A DNA stretch of 9,065 nt from JAVBUZ01 sp031554725 (GTDB taxonomy: Bacteria; Bacillota; Clostridia; Lachnospirales; Lachnospiraceae), in the NCBI GenBank assembly GCA_031554725.1, contig JAVBUZ010000099.1, forward strand, positions 1 to 9,065, read 5' to 3'. The notes under the pieces were generated by a model. It was not told the origin of the DNA, searched no databases, and saw only the letters and a program-made list of their open reading frames with translations. Position 1 is the stretch's first letter, and each line of letters begins with the position of its first letter. The position numbers and the translations under genes are program-made. Shown here piece by piece: positions 5,544-9,065 of this stretch.

Positions 5544-6441
5544 AAATTACTCTTCCACCTGTATATACCGCTTTACTTTCTTCTATTTCTTTTATGTACT
5601 CTTCCAAGGTCAATTCGTTTTCCATAATATAAGTCGCCGCCTCCACACCTACATATCTAAAGTGCCAAGATTCGTATGCGATTCCTGTCATGTCTTCCTT
5701 ATCCTTTGGATATCTTAAAATAAATCCATACTTGTGGCAATTTTCTCTTAACCACTGATTCTGACTTGTTTGTTCTTGCCCTGCATCAAGCATTTGATAG
5801 TCCTTTGCTACCAAATCTACTGCCAGTCCAGTTTGGTGCTCACTACATCCTGGAGGCATTGTTTCCCTACTAACTTCAAAGTACGCCTCTGAATAACTTG
5901 CTCCACCACGTATCATTTCATTTATATCTTCATCCAATAACTCATTTTGGCGTTCCCAGCTTCTATAGGCTGAACCGAGCCAAATATCTTGTCCCTCTCT
6001 TTCTGCCTGCTTTAGCATGGCTGCCAGATCGTCATAAATCCCTTCAGCAACTTGAGTTTTATTACTAACAAAGGGCTTTAACTCTATTTCATAGCTTTCA
6101 CTTAATGGGTTTTTCTTATTTACTAACAAAAGAAAATCACTATCTGCCCCTGGAATATTGTAGCGGGCTTGCTCTCCTTTCATAGCTGCTTCACCTTCTT
6201 GCTTTGCATTTGCTTCCATTTCTTTTAAAAATCCATCATATACATTTACCTCTATATCTTTAAAGGGTGCATTTTCATTAGCTTGTGCAAAAATTAAAGA
6301 TGCATGATCCCCCAACATCACTATTATATTAATGAATACAACCATAATTGTAACTCGAATGGCATAAGCACGAATATTTCGCAGATGCTTTTGCATTTTT
6401 CTTTTTTTTCTGGAATTACAAATTTGTGCATTTTCCTTCAT
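5527..6441 (-). CDS. vanY: VanY-type D-Ala-D-Ala carboxypeptidase (peptidase M15B), membrane-anchored
   Basis: 304 residues from the ATG at 6441. A GTG at 6459 opens the same frame, but it overlaps the GGGAGG (6457-6452) that sits nine or so bases before the ATG, so the ATG is chosen. A basic N-terminus (KKRKMQKHLRNIR) is followed by one membrane span at about 26-52, placing the enzyme outside the membrane. The zinc peptidase domain has SAYRSWERQ (157-165), SEHQTGLAVDL (200-210) with zinc ligands H202 and D209, and ESWHFRYVG (257-265) with catalytic E257 and zinc ligand H260. All residues needed for activity are present. It should remove the terminal D-Ala from peptidoglycan stem pentapeptides. 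It lies last in the group with response regulator, kinase and a membrane protein, 97 bases after the latter, behind a direct repeat that may be a regulator box. VanY-like enzymes are common in Clostridia and alone do not imply vancomycin resistance. Confidence 0.9.
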   Translation of the reverse strand: MKENAQICNSRKKRKMQKHLRNIRAYAIRVTIMVVFINIIVMLGDHASLIFAQANENAPFKDIEVNVYDGFLKEMEANAKQEGEAAMKGEQARYNIPGADSDFLLLVNKKNPLSESYEIELKPFVSNKTQVAEGIYDDLAAMLKQAEREGQDIWLGSAYRSWERQNELLDEDINEMIRGGASYSEAYFEVSRETMPPGCSEHQTGLAVDLVAKDYQMLDAGQEQTSQNQWLRENCHKYGFILRYPKDKEDMTGIAYESWHFRYVGVEAATYIMENELTLEEYIKEIEESKAVYTGGRVIYEVVW

Positions 6442-6513
6442 AATAAAAAGCCCTCCCACAATTTACTTTGTAAATATATGGTAAGACTTTTTTGTATCAG
6501 AATAGTTCATGTT

Positions 6514-6531
6514 TTGCATCAAAGTTGCATC
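6514..6531 (-). promoter_or_regulatory. Direct repeat GATGCAA-N4-GATGCAA, candidate response-regulator box
   Basis: Two exact 7-bp copies of GATGCAA (6531-6525 and 6520-6514 on the minus strand) are separated by four bases, a period of 11, about one helical turn. This is the layout bound by OmpR/PhoB-family regulators as tandem dimers. It lies just past the stop of the upstream gene and about 75 bases before the vanY ATG. A possible -10 (TATATT, near 6475-6480) follows, but no good -35 is present, as would be expected of an activator-dependent promoter. Binding is inference. Confidence 0.4.
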
Positions 6532-6538
6532 TTTTTCA

Positions 6539-7450
6539 TCATTTTATATTAAATTCATATGATTCCTCTACCGCTTGTTCAATTGTTCCATTAAACTCCA
6601 CACTTGACGAAACATCTCCCCCTGTCTCTTCTAGATATTCCAGCGAGTTGGGAAGGGTATATCCTCTATAGTGATTCCAAAAAACATCACAACCAACTAT
6701 AATCCCCTCGACCACATTCTTCCAACGAACAGTAGAATAATAATTCCATCCCAGATAGTATCCATTAAGCTTAAATAATTGGCAGTGCTGGGTTCCCCCA
6801 GCTGTTAGTACCGATTCTATCTCACTGGTCTCATAGTATTGAGCAAATTTATCTTTATAATATTCCTTTTCTGACGTCCCAATCATTTCAGTATATATAT
6901 AGTCTTCAATTGCAAAGGGATAAAGACATTCGGCATAATAAATTAGCAAGTTAGATGCATCTAAAAGTAACATAATATCTACATCCGCATAATTAGTAAA
7001 AGTAACTTCCCATAATGCAATTTCATCAAACCCCTGTTGCATGGTGTCAAGGTAAAAATAGTTAGCATAAGCCATTATCTCACCTTCTGTAGAAATATAT
7101 TCTTCAACGCTGGTAGGCAAAAAACCTTTGGCTGTGGCTAATTTTACAGCTTCCCTCACATCCTCCATCAGCCCACCGCTTTCCATTTGGACATCTGATA
7201 AATGTATAGAGGATGCCATTCCTCTTTGCTTTACATATCCCGTTATGGTGTTAATTCGATCCGCTGGAGCTACCGAAAGATTCGTATTAAATGCAAACTC
7301 ATCTCTTTCTAAATATGTTACTTTACCAATTGTCTGACTATCCAATTGAAAACTAAATATCATCGGCAAAAAATAGGTTCCAATTACCAGCATAACAATT
7401 AGTCCAACACCTATCATGTAATTATATATTTCGCCCTTTTTCATCTCCAT
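6539..7450 (-). CDS. Membrane-anchored protein of unknown function, downstream of histidine kinase
   Basis: 303 residues; I recognise no family. A short cytoplasmic start (MEMKKGEIYN) is followed by one membrane span at about 11-33, leaving roughly 270 residues outside. The outer part is rich in aromatic and acidic residues (for instance YFYLDTMQQG at 131-140 and IYYAECLYPFAIEDYIYTE at 170-188) and has cysteines at 175, 223 and 254. No enzyme motif is seen. Its ATG is one base after the kinase stop, and the kinase end supplies the AAGGAG four bases from that ATG; an in-frame ATG two codons later, ten bases from the same site, could also be used. The tight coupling suggests work with the kinase, perhaps as a sensor partner in the manner of YycH/YycI with WalK, though I see no sequence similarity to those. 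It could equally be an output protein. Confidence 0.75.
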   Translation of the reverse strand: MEMKKGEIYNYMIGVGLIVMLVIGTYFLPMIFSFQLDSQTIGKVTYLERDEFAFNTNLSVAPADRINTITGYVKQRGMASSIHLSDVQMESGGLMEDVREAVKLATAKGFLPTSVEEYISTEGEIMAYANYFYLDTMQQGFDEIALWEVTFTNYADVDIMLLLDASNLLIYYAECLYPFAIEDYIYTEMIGTSEKEYYKDKFAQYYETSEIESVLTAGGTQHCQLFKLNGYYLGWNYYSTVRWKNVVEGIIVGCDVFWNHYRGYTLPNSLEYLEETGGDVSSSVEFNGTIEQAVEESYEFNIK

Positions 7451-7451
7451 A

Positions 7452-8879
7452 TTACTCCTTACCCGGCTCTACATTTGGAAAAAGCACCCAAATTACAGTA
7501 CCTTCTCCCTCCTTACTTTTAATGGTCCATTCTGCGCCGTGGGCAGCAATAATTTTGCTGCAAAGGGTCATCCCAAGTCCTGCCCCACCTTCTTTTCTCG
7601 CTCTAGACTTATCTACCATGTAAAAAGCCTCTGTAATTTTATTTATTTCCTCCTTAGGCATTCCGCAGCCATTGTCTGTAAAGGTTACTTCATATGCTGT
7701 CTTTAGCTTCTTTCCTCTTACCCAAATATGACCGCCTTCCTCCAAGGCTTTTCGTGAGTTATCAATTAAATTTGTAAATAAAGAAATTAGCAAATCCTTT
7801 TCACCCCAAAGAATACCTTTTTCCATTTGTGTATGAAGAGTAATACTTTTCTTATGTAGGCTAGGCTCTACAATTACCTTTACCTCTTGTATAAACCTCC
7901 CTACTTGAATCGCACGAAAATCGTATTTTTGTCTTTCTGCAACCATTAGGTCCAAAAGCTTAAAGGAAAGGCTCTCTAGTCGTTTCCCCTGAGAATAAAT
8001 ATAATTTGCCGCCTCTATCGTTTCTTCTTTATTCATGTCCATAGTTCTAAGCATTTCTGAATAGCCTATAATAGAAGTAAGTGGCGTTTTTAGCTCATGG
8101 GCAAAGGAAGCCGTAAAGTCCTCTTGTTTTCTGACTGCATCAGTCAATTCATCCATTTTATCAACTAGGTTCTCTGCCATCTGATTAAAATCGCTTGCCA
8201 GCATGGCAACCTCATCCTCACCAACTACATCGGCTCTAACCTGATATTCTCCCTTTGCAAATCTTCTTGTGGAAACAGAAAGCGATACTATTGTTTTTGT
8301 TAGCAAGTGAGATATCACAAAAATAATACCGGTGGTACAAACCAAAATCCCTAACATCACCACTCGATAACTATCATAAAGGCTTTCTCTTTCTTCATAT
8401 ATTCCCGTAATATTTTTAGAGCTTTCAAGATAATAAGATTTTCCACCTACCTCGGTACGGCATACGAAATATAAAATCCTCTTATCTCCATAAGCAACTA
8501 CCTCATAACCACAATCATTTCCGTCTAGTAAAATGCTGTAGATGTTATGTATTGGCTCTGTCTCTTCTAGACTCTTACTTGAATAAATGGCATGGGTATT
8601 TCCTTCAAATACCGTGTAACGATATTGCTTATTATCTAGATTGTCCACTATCTTTTCTGCCATCTGTGCAATAATATCACTCTTCTGATATGTAGCTGGA
8701 AGAGAATTCATGCTTACTTCAAAGGCATACTGAAACATTCTGTTTTCCTTATTCGCCTCCTCCACCTCTCGTTCAAAGGAGGTTTGAAAAGCCATAGAAA
8801 TAATCCATATCCCAAACACACTAAATACCACTGCAATCAGCAAGGTAAATGCTAAAAATATCTTCCAAAAGAATTTCAT
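7452..8879 (-). CDS. Two-component sensor histidine kinase (two TM, HAMP, HisKA, HATPase_c)
   Basis: 475 residues. The first membrane span is at about 7-30, then an outside sensor domain of about 140 residues (31-170), a second span (171-192), HAMP (about 192-245), and the HisKA dimerisation helix with SFAHELKTPLTSIIGYSEML (258-277), where H261 is the phosphorylated histidine. The ATP-binding domain has the N box FTNLIDNSRKA (368-378; N370, N374), the G1 box DNGCGMP (402-408), and the F/G2 region EAFYMVDKSRA then GGAGLGMTL (431-439). All catalytic motifs are intact. There is no PAS domain, unlike WalK. It starts five bases after the response regulator stop; the nearest AGGAG is 13 bases before the ATG, which is long and suggests translational coupling. 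The outside domain is not one I can name, so the stimulus is unknown; with VanY in the same gene set, an envelope signal is plausible. Confidence 0.92.
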   Translation of the reverse strand: MKFFWKIFLAFTLLIAVVFSVFGIWIISMAFQTSFEREVEEANKENRMFQYAFEVSMNSLPATYQKSDIIAQMAEKIVDNLDNKQYRYTVFEGNTHAIYSSKSLEETEPIHNIYSILLDGNDCGYEVVAYGDKRILYFVCRTEVGGKSYYLESSKNITGIYEERESLYDSYRVVMLGILVCTTGIIFVISHLLTKTIVSLSVSTRRFAKGEYQVRADVVGEDEVAMLASDFNQMAENLVDKMDELTDAVRKQEDFTASFAHELKTPLTSIIGYSEMLRTMDMNKEETIEAANYIYSQGKRLESLSFKLLDLMVAERQKYDFRAIQVGRFIQEVKVIVEPSLHKKSITLHTQMEKGILWGEKDLLISLFTNLIDNSRKALEEGGHIWVRGKKLKTAYEVTFTDNGCGMPKEEINKITEAFYMVDKSRARKEGGAGLGMTLCSKIIAAHGAEWTIKSKEGEGTVIWVLFPNVEPGKE

Positions 8880-8884
8880 TTCTA

Positions 8885-9065
8885 CTAGGTTTCTCCTGTT
8901 ATCAATCGATATCCCACTTTGTATATTGCTACAATTTTATCTTCCCAATTTAATTTCTTTTTCAGTCGCTGTACATGTAAATCAACCGTTCTGCTTTCAC
9001 CCATATATTCACTATCCCATACGTTCTCATAGATAGTATCCCTATAAAGGGCAACATTTTTATTT
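8885..9065 (-). CDS. OmpR/PhoB-family response regulator, C-terminal DNA-binding part (cut by window edge)
   Basis: The last 59 codons are visible on the minus strand, ending in two adjacent TAG stops (8887-8885 and 8884-8882). The translation contains LYRDTIYENVW, the recognition helix region SRTVDLHVQRLKKKL, and the C-terminal hairpin KVGYRLITGET, which is the winged-helix domain of OmpR/PhoB regulators. The receiver domain with the phosphorylated Asp is outside the window. The gene is five bases upstream of the histidine kinase and is its cognate partner by position. The operon promoter must lie beyond the right edge. Confidence 0.9.
   Translation of the reverse strand, partial: NKNVALYRDTIYENVWDSEYMGESRTVDLHVQRLKKKLNWEDKIVAIYKVGYRLITGET

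Noticed and set aside
6442..6459. GTG at 6459 as the start of the VanY-type protein (six extra residues)
   Set aside because: That GTG overlaps the GGGAGG that serves the ATG at 6441 with normal spacing, so no ribosome binding site remains for it.
5527..9065. A vancomycin-resistance (van) cluster
   Set aside because: Only VanY-like, kinase and regulator genes are present; vanH, a D-Ala-D-Lac or D-Ala-D-Ser ligase and vanX or vanT are absent. Such sets are common in Clostridia without resistance.
7452..9065. WalRK (YycFG) essential two-component system
   Set aside because: The kinase has no PAS domain between HAMP and HisKA and is shorter than WalK, and the downstream genes are not recognisable yycH or yycI.

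Overview
The window reads as chromosomal DNA of a low-GC Gram-positive anaerobe, most likely a Lachnospiraceae-type Clostridium. The basis is AT-rich sequence, strong AGGAGG-type ribosome binding sites, a DUF1653 protein, a VanY-type carboxypeptidase beside a two-component system, and a Tic20/DUF4870-like small membrane protein. Genus assignment is inference. Nearly all genes run on the minus strand, so the order of transcription is right to left. I see no rRNA, tRNA, CRISPR array or riboswitch, and no gene-free stretch above 300 bases; the longest is 4975-5176.

Right part (9065 to 5527): the tail of an OmpR/PhoB-family response regulator, a two-TM histidine kinase with HAMP, an unrecognised membrane-anchored protein starting 1 base after the kinase stop, and a membrane-anchored VanY-type D-Ala-D-Ala carboxypeptidase. 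A 7-bp direct repeat with an 11-bp period (GATGCAA-N4-GATGCAA) lies between the last two and looks like a response-regulator box. The set is most simply a cell-envelope sensing module with a peptidoglycan-trimming output. There are no vanH, vanA or vanX genes here, so this is not evidence of glycopeptide resistance.

Middle (5543 to 4603): a lone plus-strand gene for a 96-residue membrane protein converges on vanY. Each of the two has a terminator that overlaps its own stop codon. Divergent from the plus-strand gene is a small unrecognised single-span protein of 123 residues.

Left part (4589 to 85): a near-consensus sigma-A promoter (ATGACA-N17-TATAAT) drives a compact operon: DUF1653 protein, HAD-type cytosolic 5'-nucleotidase (PF06189), an uninterrupted fusion of SfsA with MutY, and a family 2 glycosyltransferase whose ATG overlaps the fusion's TGA. 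The SfsA-MutY fusion is the most notable object in the window. It joins a complete SfsA domain to a complete adenine glycosylase (catalytic Glu and Asp, 4Fe-4S cysteines, C-terminal 8-oxoG-recognition domain with its FSH loop). With a nucleotidase next door, a link to damaged nucleotides or DNA repair is reasonable but unproven.

The operon runs into the left end of an IS3-family (IS150-like) insertion sequence. A strong hairpin just inside the IS end, followed by seven T, probably terminates the operon and also buries the transposase ribosome binding site.
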